The notes beneath the pieces are model-generated. The model did no database searches, was not told where the DNA came from, and was given only the letters and a program-made list of their open reading frames with translations. The translations under genes and the position numbers were made by a program. A stretch of 64,000 bases of DNA from Zelopaecilomyces penicillatus (lineage: Eukaryota > Ascomycota > Sordariomycetes > Hypocreales > Pseudodiploosporaceae), in NCBI GenBank assembly GCA_005765155.1, contig VCCP01000001.1, positions 2,976,001 through 3,040,000 on the forward strand, written 5' to 3'. Every line of letters begins with the position of its first letter. Positions within the stretch are counted from its first letter, which is position 1. Shown piece by piece: positions 1-13,000 of the stretch.

Positions 1-487
1 CTTTATAATATTTAGGAGTAGTAGGGTATATTATAACTATTGAATTCACTAAGAAGATAGATAATATATTCCTTACTAAAAGGCCTATACTATATATTAA
101 ATACTCTAATAGTTATATTAGTCTCTATTCTAATAGAATAATTATAAAAGGAACCCTTTAATATATTAGAGAGATAATAGAAGCTTCCTTTAATAGGCTA
201 GTAATTTAAGCTATTCAATCTAGTAGATCTAAACACTATACTATATAAATATAACTAGTAATACCTCTATTTATAGGTTAAATAATAGAGTTAAATACTT
301 TAGGGATATTAAGGGAGTTAAAGGGATTAAATATTAAAGGAATACTTAATCAAGGATAGATAAAAGAGAAGAAGTAAAGTATATATATATAGATATCTAA
401 AGATTATATTTAAATACTATTATTTAATTGGTTATAAATATTACCTAACTTGATAATAGGGTTATTTTTAATATTTGCTAGGAGGGT
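1..487 (+). mobile_element. 3' internal end of a family A gypsy-like element (A-L), cut by window edge
   Basis: This stretch matches the last part of the internal region of the complete A element, about 57110-57580, in order and orientation. Both end in a purine run (ggaggg here) just before the LTR, the expected position of a polypurine tract for plus-strand priming. It belongs to the region of family A downstream of integrase whose function I do not recognise. No reading frame survives. The rest of the element lies left of the window. Confidence in the assignment is high because the match continues into the LTR without a break. Confidence 0.88.
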
Positions 488-884
488 TTTAATAGCTGGG
501 TTGAATATATCCCCTTACTAGTTGATTAAGCTATAGCTATATAAGCTATACTTAGGGGGATTGAACTATATAAGTAAATAGATCATACCCAGGCTATTTA
601 AATAGGTAGATATCATCGAATTTAAGTTTTCTTCCCCCCCTTCTATCTAAGAATTTTCTAGTATATTTAAAAGACTAGCTATTAAAAAGCTATCTTCTTT
701 ATCTGATCAATTATAGAATAATTAATTAATCCCTTAAGTTCAATTCATTATATCACTGCTTTATAGCTTTTCTTGCTTATTCAATCCTTGCGGACTATGC
801 TAGCTATACAACTACCCTAAAATCACCCTATAGTTCTATAGGTAGTGTTGGTATTATTATATATATTGTTTTCCCCTTATTAAA
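488..884 (+). repeat. 3' LTR of family A element (A-L)
   Basis: This 397-bp LTR begins TTTAATAG and ends TTATTAAA, like the other A LTRs at 24972, 57581 and 23911. It is followed by ATAG (885-888), the same 4 bp that flank the A insertions at 23911 and 24972, so this is probably a target-site duplication. The left copy is outside the window. The sequence to its right (889 on) is the inside end of a family B LTR on the minus strand, so this A element inserted into that B LTR. Confidence 0.9.
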
Positions 885-888
885 ATAG

Positions 889-929
889 ATTAAACTATTA
901 TAAAAAAAAATATATTTATTTTTTTAATA
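889..929 (-). repeat. Remnant of B0 3' LTR
   Basis: These 41 bp match the beginning of the B LTR in reverse complement and end at ttaata next to the pyrimidine run ttctctttaa. That run is the reverse complement of the polypurine tract seen before the B1 3' LTR at 15448-15457. The remainder of this LTR was displaced by the A insertion ending at 884. Confidence 0.8.
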
Positions 930-3900
930 TTCTCTTTAATATGCTATATAATATATAGCTAGTCTTTTATAAAGGGTTTTTATAGGTTTAATAGATTTAA
1001 AAAATCTTAAATAATAAGGCTTATTAAAGCCTTAATTAATCTATTAATAGATATAGCCTTAATTATAAGATAATTTATTTTAAATAATTTATTAGTTATT
1101 TTTTATTTAATATTATAAAGTTTTAATAGGATATACTTTATTTAAATATATTAATAAGGATTCTTAATATTATTTATAAAGGCTATATTATTATAATATA
1201 GGTCTATAAGCTATTAAAAAGGGATTTTTAGCTTTATAAAAAGCCTAAAAAGTTATTTTAGCTTTTTTATAGCCTTTATTAAAGTATCTGATTTAGCTTT
1301 TATAATTAAAAAAGTTATAATAATCTATCTTTTTAACTTTTAATAAATAAATCTATTTATTAACTTAAAAAGATACCTATAAATAGATTTATTAATAGTT
1401 TTATAGTTTATAAAATTATTATTTAAATAGTTTAATAATTAAAAAGCTAACTATCTAGTTTATATAAAACCTAAAGGTTTATAAAGAATAACTAATTTTT
1501 TAAAACTATTTAAATATTTTAAAAGATTCTTAACTATATTATAATAATTAATATAATTTTATTATATATATTAAAAAAGTTATTAAATTAAAAAGATTAT
1601 ATTAAATCTAGAAAATAATATAAAGTATATTAAAATCTTTATAATCTATTAATAAATCTATTATTTAATAAAAATAAGAATCCTTTTTAAAGATTCTTTT
1701 AATACTTTAAATTATAAAGATATAGCCATAAGGGTTAAATTTTATAGCTAAAAGTATTAAAGAGCCTTATTAATATATTAAGATTAATATAATTATAGCT
1801 CTTTTTAATTTAATTATAATTAATTTAAACCCTTAAAAAGAAGGCTATAAGATCTTTATCTTTTATAATAAAGATCTTATTTAATAGATATTTTAATTTA
1901 TTAATATAAAATAAATTAAATCCTATAATAAAATAATTATTAATATAGATAATAATAAATATATTAATTTAAATATTAATAAAAATAGCTAGATTAAAGA
2001 TTAAAAATTAAAACCTTAAAATAGCTAATAACTTAATTAACTATTATTATTATTTATAAGGGCCTTATTTTAGCTTATATAAGGCTTTTTTTAATAGAAT
2101 AACCTATTTTATAATAGGATTATAATTAAGCTTAATTAATAAAGCTATGAAAGGCTGGTTTTTAAAGATTTAAATCTTTATAAAGAAAAATAAATCTTTT
2201 AGAAATTCTATAAAAATATTCTTAGATAAATAACTATTTAAAAAAGCTTTTATAAAATTAATTTATTTAATCTTTTAATTATAAAAGGCTATTAAAACTA
2301 ATAAAATCTATTAAATAAAGGGAATATTAATAGTTATAAAGGTTTTAAAAAAAAATTAATTTAATTTATATAAAACCCTTTATAATAAGCCTAGCCTTAT
2401 ATTTTAAAGGCTGGTTTTATAAATCCTTTTTAAGCTTAAAAATAAATTTACTTTTTATGATTTTTTAATCTTTTAAAACCTTTAAAAAAGAAATAAAATA
2501 TATAACTTTAATTTATAGAATTTAATAGAATTTATTATAAATAATATTAATTTATTATTTTTTAATAGAGTTTTATAAAGCTTATTTTTAATTAATAGAT
2601 TTTAAAGAAGCTTAAATAAGAAACTTTATTTTTAATTTATAATATATATCTATAAGATAGATAAGGTTTAATTATATATATTTAAAATCTTTTAATAATT
2701 ATAATAGCTATACTAAAAGCTATAATAAAGGCTATAATAACTATAAGAGTTATTATAATAATTATAATAATTATTATAGTATTTATAATAGGTTTTAATA
2801 GCTATATAAGTCTTCTAGCTTAATTAAAAGCTTATAAATTAATTAAATCTTTTAAAATAGATTAATCTATTAATTATAATAAAATATAAAGCTTTTTTAA
2901 TTCTTTTTTTAAACTAGAAAAGCTTTAAAAATTATAAAAATTATTTTTAAGGCTTTAATTTATAAAATCTATTCCTTTTATATTATAAAGAAATAAGGTT
3001 TTAATTATTTATTAATAAAAGAGTATATAGATTAAGAAGATATTTTTATTTAATATAATTAATAGCTTGATTAGCTTTATTTTAGGGCTTAATTTAATAT
3101 CTTATTAATATTTTTTAATAAAGATAATAATCTTATAATAAGCTTTAATAGTTTTATAGGTTATTAGATTTAATTTATTAATTATTAAATTTAATTTTAA
3201 TTCTTATAAAAAGAGTTATAATAAGTTAAGATTCTTATTTATAATTATTATATAATTAATAAGATTAATTATAATAAATAAAATAACAATCTAAAGAAAT
3301 AATAATAATTAATCTTAAATTATAATAATTTATAATTAATTTAAAATAACTTTTATAAAGTATTTTAATAGGCTATTTTATTTATTAATATAAAGGCTAA
3401 ATATACTAAAATTAATATCTTTATTTATTAATTAATCTTTTAATAATACTAAGATCTTTTTTTTATTATTAAAATATAATTATAAGGGGTATTTTTTATA
3501 ATAGGCTTTTAGCTTTTTAAATAAGCTTTTTATAATAAAAAAGATAATATAATATTCTTTATTAAATAATAAAAAAGTCTTTTAATAATAGAATTTTCTT
3601 TTTATTAAAATAAGTTTTATAAAGAGTCTATTATAAAGAGTTAGTTTTATTTAAAAGGTATCTTTTTATATAATCTTTAATACTTTTAATAAATCTAGAA
3701 TTAGGTTTTTAAAGGGTTTATATACTGATTTAGCCTATATATAAATTAAATAAAAAAAATCTATTTTTTTATAGTAGTAAAATTAAATAAGCCTATTAAA
3801 ATTTTAATAGTTTTTTTTAATAGCTATAGGTTAATATAATTAAGATAAATATATTAAATCTTTATTAATTATAATAACTTTTAATAATTGATTTTAATTA

Positions 3901-6295
3901 AAAGATCTATATTTCTCTTTATAATAATATTTTTAAAGGGTTTTAAAAGAGATATAATATCTTTTAATAGATCTTATAATAGGCTTAAGTCTAGATTAAG
4001 GTTTTTTAATATATATATAAGCCTAAAATTTTAAGGTTTTTTATTAATTTTAATAATTATTTAGCTAATTTAAAGGGCTTAATAAAGTCTTTATATATAT
4101 TAAGGAGGGGTTTAAAGATAATTTTAATTATTATTAAATAATTATAATAATAATTAAAAGACCCTAAAAATTTAATTATAAGCTTTCTTTTTTATTAAAA
4201 AAGATATTATATTTAATAAAGTTTAATAGATTATAATAGATTTAATTTATTATAAATAGTTTTTTTTATAGAAGTATATTATTAAAAGTATAATATTTTA
4301 TTTTATTTATTATATTTATATTTATATTAAGAATATATAATATATTATTTAATTTTAAAATATTATAAGTTTTAGATTTAAGTTTTATAAATATTATAAA
4401 TATAAATATTTTAAATCCTTTTAATTAAATAAAATTATTATTAATTATTATAGGTTTTAGTGTCTTATGATAGGTATTATAATTAATAAAAAAGGTTTTA
4501 TTATTAATAATATAATATATTAAACTAATATTATATAATAAAATACTTTTTAAATTAATATTATAATAGATATTATAAGCTAATTCTTTAGGTTTTATAG
4601 CTTTTAAATCTTTTATATTAAATTTAAAATTAAAGCTTTAAATATTAATTATAATATTTTAATTATTTATAAATAGATTATAAGTATTTATTATAAAGAA
4701 AGCTTTATTAAGTTCTTTATTATTAATAAGAAATTGTTTTATTTTTTTATTCTTTTAAAAAGATTTATAAGGCTATTTTTTAATAGACTTAAATAGTTTT
4801 TTTTTCTTTTTAAAATCCTTATAAATTATTTTAAAATATTCTTTAGCTTTTTTAGTTTTATAAGAGCTAGCTTTTATAATTAAAAAGCTTTTATTTTATA
4901 GCTTTTTTAATAAATCTATTATAAAAAACTATAAATTTAAAGTATTTAATAAAGTATTAAATATTATATAAATTCTAATATTATATCTTTAATATTTAAT
5001 TTATTATAAAAAAGCTTTTTTTATAATCTTTAAATATTAATTTATCTAATCTATAGGCTATATAATAATTAAGGTTAATTATAGTTTTATAAATTAAATA
5101 TTAAATTTATTATTAAATACCTTTATAAAGCCTTTATAATTATTAAAGCTAAGCTTATAAAAGATATTATAAAGGGTTTTATATTATAGAATAATACTAT
5201 AATAGTATTATTTATTTTATATTTAATAAGCTTTTAATAATATTATAATCTAATTTATAAAGGCTTATAAATATTATAAATAGTTATTATAATATAATAA
5301 AAATAAAATAGCTTAATAATAATTATTAAGATTAAGGCTTATAATAGGATTTAAAAGAAAAGTAAATAATTTAAGTATTTATAATTAGATTAATAAGGCC
5401 TAAAGCTATTAATTATAATTATAAAAGCCTTTTAATCTATAAGCTTTTAAAAAGGCTTATAGTTTCTTAAATAATATTTTTAAAGCTAGGTCTTTTAATA
5501 TATTTATAAACTATATTAATTATAATAATAATTAAAAAGCTTAAATTAAAGTTATAATAGTTTTTTAATAGTTTTAATAATTATAGCTATTATAAATTAA
5601 GCTTATAATTATTATAATTATTATATAAGTCTTAATATTTAAGATTAAAGAGCTTATAATTTTAATAGATTCTTATTTATTAAAAGATCTTTATTTAATA
5701 TTTTTAGGATTAGATTATTATAATTAATAATTATAATAATATAAAAGAAAAATAAGCTTTTAAATATAAGTTTATAATTATATAATAGTATTATAAATAA
5801 TTAAAAGTATTAATTATAATAATACTATAAATAATTAGATTTTAATAAATGCCTTAAAAATAATTAATAAATTAAAAAGAGAAAGGGATAATAGGTATAA
5901 GGGTTATTTATTATATATTAGGTATAATTAGTTATAATATAGCTAGTATAATGCCTTTATATAATTAATTGATTTTAATAGTTTTATATAAATCTTTTAT
6001 AAAATTAATTAATAATTTAAATAATTAATTATATTTAATATAATTAATAAAGTTATAATTTATAATTCTATAAATTTATATTAATAATTTATAAATCTAA
6101 TTATAAATTATATTATAAATTTAAGATTTAATTCTTATATATATAGTTTTTTATAATTTTTAATTAATAAGAAATATAAATCTAATATAATTAAAGGGGG
6201 TAAAGAAATTTATTAAATAAAAGGGTTAAAAAAAAATAAAAAAAAGAATCTTTTTTTTTATAATCTAAAATAATTATTCTTTTAGATTTATAATC
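930..6295 (-). pseudogene. RIP-degraded gag-pol of copia-like B0
   Basis: This is the minus-strand counterpart of the B1 coding region at 10087-15457, recognisable along its whole length. By offset, the RT active-site position falls near 1937-1948 and the RNase H domain at about 1050-1510. The protease and gag parts lie towards 6295. In intact copia elements this region encodes one polyprotein (Gag, protease, integrase, RT, RNase H) that makes virus-like particles and integrates the cDNA. Here no domain can be read for more than a few dozen codons without a stop. G+C is among the lowest in the window, which suggests an older insertion than B1. Confidence 0.82.
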
Positions 6296-6753
6296 TATTA
6301 TAATTTATAGTATATAATTATAATTAAAGCTAATAATAATAATAATAAAATAAAAGTAATAAATAATTATTTAAAATAAATTTTAAAGAAAAAAAGAAAA
6401 AAAGAATTATATTATAAATATAAAAAAGAAAATAGGATTTAACTAGGAATTTAGTTATCTTATATATTTAAAAAATATTAAGATTATTTAGAATTATTTA
6501 AGTGTTTTAAATAATATTTATTTAGAATTTTTAAGTATTTTAAATGTAAAGAAAGGGAGGGGTATAAGAGATAAGTCCTTATTTTATTAATCTAGCCCTA
6601 TATAGTAGATTGGGCTGCCCGGGTATCTTAGGTCTTATAACAGGTCTGGCTGTTATAAGATAGCAGGTTTAACTACTAGGTTATAACAGGTCTAGCTACT
6701 AGAGGATAACAGGTTAGGCTGTTATATAAAAAAACCTATTTATTCTTTTAATA
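6296..6753 (-). repeat. 5' LTR of B0
   Basis: This 458-bp LTR in reverse orientation runs from TATTATAATTT to TTTTAATA, the reverse complements of the B1 LTR ends. It contains four 18-bp palindromic modules between 6638 and 6724 and a pocket of much higher G+C (about 6590-6725) than its surroundings. The next bases, ATACT at 6754, begin the C3 target. Confidence 0.87.
6638..6724 (-). repeat. Four 18-bp palindromic modules at exact 23-bp spacing in B0 LTR
   Basis: The units start at 6638, 6661, 6684 and 6707. The first reads TAACAGGTCTGGCTGTTA and the others are variants. Each has 6-bp arms (TARCAG/CTGTTA type) around a 6-bp core. The same array occurs in the other B LTR copies. On the element's own strand it lies near the start of the LTR, in the presumed U3 region, so it could be an enhancer-like repeated protein-binding site. 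That role is inference. Confidence 0.85.
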
Positions 6754-7213
6754 ATACTATTTAAAGCTATTACTTTATCTTTTATTTCTTCTTTTTAATA
6801 GAATTTATTTTTAATAGAATTTTTATAATTAAAATAAATAATTATATTTTATAAAATTAAATAAAAGAGAAATATATATCTAAGAATATAATTATTCTTA
6901 AGCTATTATAAAAATAATTATAATATATATATTTAATATAATATAAGAATATTTTAATTATTTAATATATTAAATATATTAAATAATATTTTAAAGAGAA
7001 TAAGTATAATATAATTATATTATTAATATTATTAATAAAAGCTATAAAAGTAGTATATTATTTTATTTTTTAATAACTTTAAGCCTTAAAAATATCTTTA
7101 AATATATTATTAATAATTAAATAAAATAATAGAAAAGAGATTATATTTATAATTATATAAAGAATAGAGAAATTAATAGTTTTAAAAATAAAACTATAAA
7201 TAAAAGAGTATTA
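6754..7213 (+). mobile_element. 3' internal end of family C element C3
   Basis: This segment aligns with C1 at about 55040-55503, the stretch between the chromodomain and the 3' LTR. Matching landmarks include the run corresponding to ttatactgcttaaagctatt and the final purine-rich stretch before the LTR. No coding function is expected here. B0 inserted at its left edge and the LTR follows on the right. The copy is much more AT-rich than C1, so it is older. Confidence 0.75.
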
Positions 7214-7424
7214 TATTATAATCTAATAATTAGATTATATAAATAAAATAATATTATATAAATAAAATAATATATATCTAGATTAATAAATATTAATAAT
7301 AAATAAACTATTAGATTTATATCTTAAATAAATAATAAATAAAAAAAATTATATATAAACTTATAGGATTTATAAAAGGAATTATTATAAGTTTAATAAG
7401 TTTATAATATATATATATATATAT
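7214..7424 (+). repeat. Left part of C3 3' LTR, broken in its (TA)n tract
   Basis: The LTR start (TATTATAATCTAATAAT) matches the C1 LTR starts at 48600 and 55504. The sequence follows the C LTR up to its TATATATA tract and stops where the B LTR begins at 7425. The missing right part resumes at 59985 with the other side of the same (TA)n tract. The two parts sum to 455 bp, against 429 bp in C1. B-outer therefore inserted into this LTR. Confidence 0.7.
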
Positions 7425-7854
7425 TATTATAATTTATAGTATATAATTATAATTAAAGTTAATAATAATAATAATAATAAAAGAAAGATAATAAATAATT
7501 ATTTAAAATAAATTTTAAAAAAAAAGCAAAAAGAAATAATTATATTATTAATATAAAAAAGAAAGCAGAATTAATTAAGAATTTAATTATTTTATATATT
7601 TATATAATATTAAGATTATTTAAAATTTCTTTAGGATTTTAAATAATTCTTTATTTAGATTTCTAAGTATTTTAAATATAAAAAGAAAAAAAAGGGTTTT
7701 AAAGAATAAGCCCTTAAGTAACTAGTCTAGCTTTTAATAGATTAGGTTATTAAAAAGGATCTTAGATCTTATAATAGGTCTAGCTATTATAGGGTAATAG
7801 ATCTAGCTATTAAACTCTAACAGATTTAATTATTAAGCTTATAATAAATCTAGT
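7425..7854 (-). repeat. Truncated left (3') LTR of host element B-outer
   Basis: This is a family B LTR in reverse orientation whose last about 36 bp are missing. It stops inside the fourth palindromic module and is joined to the tail of an A LTR. By nesting logic it is the partner of the LTR at 59537-59984, because both abut the two halves of the same C3 LTR. The alternative, an independent solo B LTR, is possible but leaves the C3 halves unexplained. Confidence 0.72.
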
Positions 7855-7893
7855 GTTAGTATTATTATTTTTATTATTTTCTCTTTATTAAAA
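7855..7893 (+). repeat. 39-bp tail of a plus-strand A LTR at a deletion junction
   Basis: The sequence TGTTAGTATTATT through TTATTAAA is the last 39 bp of the A LTR (compare 25329-25367). It is followed by ATAT and then by A-rev1 integrase sequence in the opposite orientation. It is therefore the right end of an A element or solo LTR that had inserted into A-rev1. Its left part is gone. The junction with the B LTR shares TAG (7852-7854). Confidence 0.75.
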
Positions 7894-9611
7894 TATCTTT
7901 TAATCTTCTTTTTAGTATTTAAATATAAGACTTAAATAAATCCTTAATATTAATAATAATATTCTAATTAATAAGCCTTTATATTAGAAATTTAACTTTA
8001 AATAGTAAGATAGAGTTATATCTATATATAAGATAAAAGATAAAGAAGCTATAAGATAATTTAATTATAGTTCTATTTATAAGAATAGCTGCTTTAAGAT
8101 ATTTTATCTATTTAAAGTCCTTTTTAAATATCTTTATTATCATAGATATAAAGCTTTAATAATTAACTTTAATTATAAAATTAACTATAGGATTATATTT
8201 AAATATTTAAATGTATTTCATATTTTAATTAAATAATATTTAAGGGAAAAGCTCTTTTATTTTAGGTTTATTATTAATAATTATATAAAATATAAGTTTA
8301 TATTATTATATTAAGATTATAATAAATTTAATTATAGCTTTTAAATTAATCTATTATATTAATTAAACTTTTATTTATTTAATTAAGTTATAATAACCTT
8401 TTATAAGGAAGTTTATATTATAATTAAATAATATATATTATAAATTAAAATATACTTTTAATATTAATTAATTAAATAATATTAAAATTATTAATTCTTT
8501 ATTTTATTATAATATAAGTTTTTAATATTTAAAGTAATAGATTATAATTAAAGAAATATTATTCTATATCTTTTCTTAATAATATTTATTAAAGAGAGTT
8601 TTAAAAATAATTACTTTATTTTAATATCCTTAAACTAGATAATAGCTTATTATTAACTTTTTATAAATAGGTAAGTTATTAATAATTAATATAGAATAAT
8701 CTTTTTTATAAATTAGTTTTTAAAGTTTTTTATTTTTAATAAAGAATCTTTAAGCGTTTTAATATAATATTTTAAATTATACTTTATTAAGATTAAATAA
8801 TATTTTTAATAAATATAAAAATCTAGTAATTTATTAGGATTTTATAGAATATCTAGATTCTAGTATATTTAATTATATTAAGCTAAGATATATATTAATT
8901 ATATTCTTTAAATCTTTTTTAATTTTAGTATTTATTTAATTAAATAGCTTTAATTCTTTTTTAGAAAGTATATTAATTATACTATTATTTTTCCTAGGAA
9001 TATATTTAATAATAAAATAAAATAATATAATATAGCTAATTTAATAAATAATAAGATTATTTAATATATTATAAATAATATTATTAAATTAATATATAAA
9101 GATATATATATTTATCTTTAAAATAAATTATATATTTTAAATATACTTTTTAGGCTTTTAGAATATAAAAAGAATAGTCTTATACTTTTATTTTATTATA
9201 TTATAATTATATTTAATCTTATTTTAATAACCACTTTTAAATCTAATTAAGTATTATTATTTATTTAAAATTTATATGAAAACTATTTCTTATTCTTTAA
9301 TATTAATATCTATTATATATATAATTTCTTTATTCTTTTTAAAGAGATTAAATAATATTAAAATAAGGGTAGTTATTATTATATCTTTAAGCTTAGTTAT
9401 TATCTTTAATTATAATCCTCTCTATTCTTAAAAGGCTTCTTTTTATAATAAAATAATAATAATAATAATAAAGTTATATATTTGAATTTAATAATAGTTA
9501 ATAAGCTTAAAAAAGGCTTTAATATTTATTATATTATAATAGATAAGCTATTTTAAGATTTTAATAGTTTTCTTTTTAATTAATTCCCTTTTAAATTTTT
9601 TTTAATAAATT
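7894..9611 (-). pseudogene. Integrase/RNase H part of A-rev1 pol (minus strand, 3'-truncated)
   Basis: This is co-linear with A-rev2 at about 41127-42855 and, in reverse complement, with A-outer at about 30430-32160. That interval covers the RT connection region, RNase H and integrase of the gypsy-like polyprotein. The segment is interrupted at 9611 by the insertion of B1, which duplicated AAATT, and continues at 16338. It is cut at 7894, so the last part of pol, the 3' region and the 3' LTR of A-rev1 are absent. Stops occur throughout. Confidence 0.85.
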
Positions 9612-10086
9612 TATTAAAATAAGTAGGTTTTATATAACAGCCTGACCTGTTATAAGATTAATAGCTAAACCTACTACAGCTTAGCAGCTAAATCTGCTAT
9701 AACCCTAGCAGTCAGACCTATTATAAGGTAGCAGCCTGACCTGCTATAAGACCTAAAAAGCCTATACAGCCTAACCTGCTATATCAGGCTAGATTAGTTA
9801 AATAAAGGCTTATCCCTTATACCTCTTCTTTTTTTATTATTTAGAATACTTAGAAATCTAATGAAATATTATTTAGAATTCTTAAATAATTCTAAATAAT
9901 CCCAATATTATTTAAATATATAAGATAACTAGATTTCTAATAAAATCCTGTTTTCTTTTTATATTAATAATATAATTATTTTTTTCTTTTTTTCTTTAGA
10001 ATTTATTTTAAATAATTATTTATTATCTTTCTTTTATTATTATAATTATTAATTTTAGTTATAATCTTATATTATAAATTATAATA
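9612..10086 (+). repeat. 5' LTR of B1
   Basis: This 475-bp LTR begins TATTAAAATAA, probably TGTTAAAATAA before RIP, and ends ATAATA. It contains the palindromic module array near its start. The internal region begins with GATTATAAGCTT, where the primer-binding site should lie, but I could not match it to a particular tRNA. Confidence 0.88.
9635..9781 (+). repeat. Array of 18-bp palindromic modules in B1 LTR
   Basis: Units start at 9635, 9659, 9682, 9706 and 9729, a spacing of 23-24 bp, with a further unit at about 9765. The clearest is TAGCAGCCTGACCTGCTA at 9729-9746, with TAGCAG/CTGCTA arms around CCTGAC. CpA and TpG dinucleotides survive here better than in the flanks. Confidence 0.83.
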
Positions 10087-13000
10087 GATTATAAGCTTAA
10101 AAGAATAATTATTCTAGCCTATAAAAAAAAGATTCTTTTTTCTATTATATTTAATCTTTTTATATATTAGATGTTTTACCCTTCTTTTAATTAATTAAAT
10201 CTATATTTCTTATTAATTAAAAGTTATAAAAAATACTATATATATAAAAATTAAATATTAAACCTATAATTTATAATATAATCTATTTTTAGATTTATAG
10301 ATTATTAATTTAAATTTATAGAATTATAGATTATAGCTTTATTAATTATATTAAATATAATTAATTATTTAAATTATTAATTAATTTTATAAAAGGCCTA
10401 TATAAGATTATATTAATTAATTAATCAAGTAAAGGTATTATATTAACTATATTATAACCTGATTATAGCTAATATCCAATAAATAACCCTTATACCTAGT
10501 ATCTCCTTAATTAATTAACTAGTTCTAGAGCTTTTATTAAAATCTAGCTATTTATAATATTATTATAATTAATACTTTTAATTATTTATAATACTATTAT
10601 ATAACTATAAATTTATTTTTAAAAGCTTATTTTTTTATTATATTATTATAACTATTAATTATAATAATTTAATCCTAAAGATATTAAATTAAAACCTTTT
10701 AATAAAAGAGAGTTTATTAGAATTATAAGCTTTTTAATCTTAGATATAAGAGCTTATATAATAATTATAATAGCTATAGGCTTAATTTATAATAGTTATA
10801 GCTATTAAAATTATTAAAGAATTATTATAATCTTAATCTAAGCTATCTTAATTATTATTATAACTAATATAGCCTATAAATATATTAAAGAATCTAGCTT
10901 TAAAAGAGCTATCTAAGAAAATATAAGCCTTTTTAAAAGCTTATAGATTAAAAGGCTTTAATAACTATAATTAATAACTTTAAGCCCTATTAATCTAATT
11001 ATAAATACTTAAATTATTTACTTTTCTTTTAAACCCTATTATAAGTCTTAGTTTTAACAATTATTATTAAGCTATTTTATTTTTATTACTTTATAATAGC
11101 TATTTATAATATTTATAAGCCTTTATAAATTAAGTTATAATATTATTAAAAGCTTATTAAATATTAAATAAATAATATTATTATAATACTATTTTATTAT
11201 ATAGAACCCTTTATAATACCTTTTATAAACTTAGCTTTAATAATTATAAAAGCTTTATAAAGGTATTTAATAATAAATTTAATATTTAATTTATTAAATT
11301 ATAATTAGCTTTAATTATTATATAGCTTATAAACCAAATAAATTAATATCTAAAGGCTATAAAAAAAGCTTTTTTATAATAGATTAAATATTAAAGGAAT
11401 AATATTAGGATTTATATAATATTTAATATCTTATTAAATACCCTAAATTTATAATTCCTTATAATAGATTTATTAAAAGAATTATAAAATAAAAGCTTTT
11501 TAATTATAAAGACTAGCTCTTATAAAGCTAAAGAAGTTAAGGAATCTTTTAAAAAGATTTATAAAAACTTTAAAAAGAAGGAAAAACTATTTAAATCCAT
11601 TAAAAAATAATCTTATAAACTCTTTTAGAAAAATAAAAAGATAAAGAAGTTTATTATTAATAATAAAAAATCTAATAAAGCTTTTTTTATAATAAATATT
11701 TATAATCTATTTATAGATAATTAAAATATTATAATTAGTATTTAAAGCTTTAATTTTAAATCTAATATAAAAGATTTAAAAGCTATAAAGCTTAAAGAAT
11801 TAATTTATAATATTTATTATAATATTAATCTAAAAGATATCCTATTATATAATATTAATTTAATATATTATATTATTAATAATAAAATCCTTTTTATTAA
11901 TTATAATATCTATAATAAGAAACTAAGATTTATAATAATTAATAATAATTTAATCTATTTAAAAGGATCTAAAATAACTATATTTATAATACTTATAAAA
12001 CTTAAACCTAGAATTTATAATACTTTAAAGCTAAAAAATATATTATATATCTTTAATATAAATATAGATATAATAAATAAGATAAAGTATTATATCTTTA
12101 ATAGTATACTTTTATAAAAAAAGCTATTTATAATAGATTAAACCTATTATAATCTATTAAACTTTATTAAATATAGCTTCTTTTTTTAATAAAAAAGAAA
12201 GCTTATATTTAAATTTATAAAGCCTTTTAATTATTATTATAATTATTTAATAATAATTAAAATTATCTTTAAACCCCTCTTTAATATATATAAGGATCTT
12301 ATTAAGCCTTCTAAACTAATTAAACAGCTATTAAAATTAATAAAAAACTCTAAAGTTTCAGGCCTATATATATTAAAAAGCCTTAACCTAGACTTAAGCT
12401 TATTATAAAACCTATTAAAAGATATTATATCCTTTTTAAAACCTATTAAAAATATTATTTAAAAGAGAGTTATAGATCTTTTAATTAAAACTAGTTATTA
12501 AAAGCTATTATAATTAATATGAATTTAATATATTTATCTTAATTATATAAATCTATAACTATTAAAAAAGATTATTAAAATTTTAATAAGCTTATTTAAT
12601 TTTATTATTATAAAAAAAATAGATTTCTTCTATTTAGCTTATATATAAACTAAATCAGTATATAAACCCTTTAAAAACCTAATTCTAGATCTATTAAAAA
12701 TATTAAAGATTATAAAAAAAGATATTTTTTAGATAAAATTAATCCCTTATAATAAACTCTTTATAAGGCTTATTTTAATAAAGAGAAAATCCTATTATTA
12801 AAAGATTCTTTTATTATTAAATAAAAAAAATTATATTATTTTTTCTATTATAAAAAGCCTATTTAAAAAATTAAAAGCCTATTATAAAAAATATCTTTTA
12901 TAATTATATTTTAATAATAAAAAAGAAATCTTAATACTATTAAAAGATTAATTAATAGATAAAGATATTAGTTTTAATATATCTAGCCCTTATATTTATA

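Larger units (their letters stand above)
889..6753 (-). mobile_element. Family B Ty1/copia-like element B0 (minus strand; left LTR interrupted)
   Basis: Read on the minus strand, this is a nearly complete copy of the element seen intact at 9612-16332: 5' LTR at 6296-6753, internal region at 930-6295 and the end of the 3' LTR at 889-929. The internal region is 5,366 bp, against 5,371 bp in B1. Most of the left LTR lies beyond the inserted A element, outside the window. The copy is heavily degraded, with stops in all frames. Its right end abuts a family C internal region at 6754, so B0 inserted into a C element. Confidence 0.88.

Noticed and set aside
6630..6730. Regularly spaced repeats as a CRISPR array
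   Set aside because: The units are 18-bp palindromes with only 5-6 bp between them, so there is no spacer of useful length, and they recur inside every B LTR.
7385..7430. (TA)n tract as a possible centromeric or origin element
   Set aside because: It is part of the C LTR, present also in C1 LTRs near 48800 and 55700.
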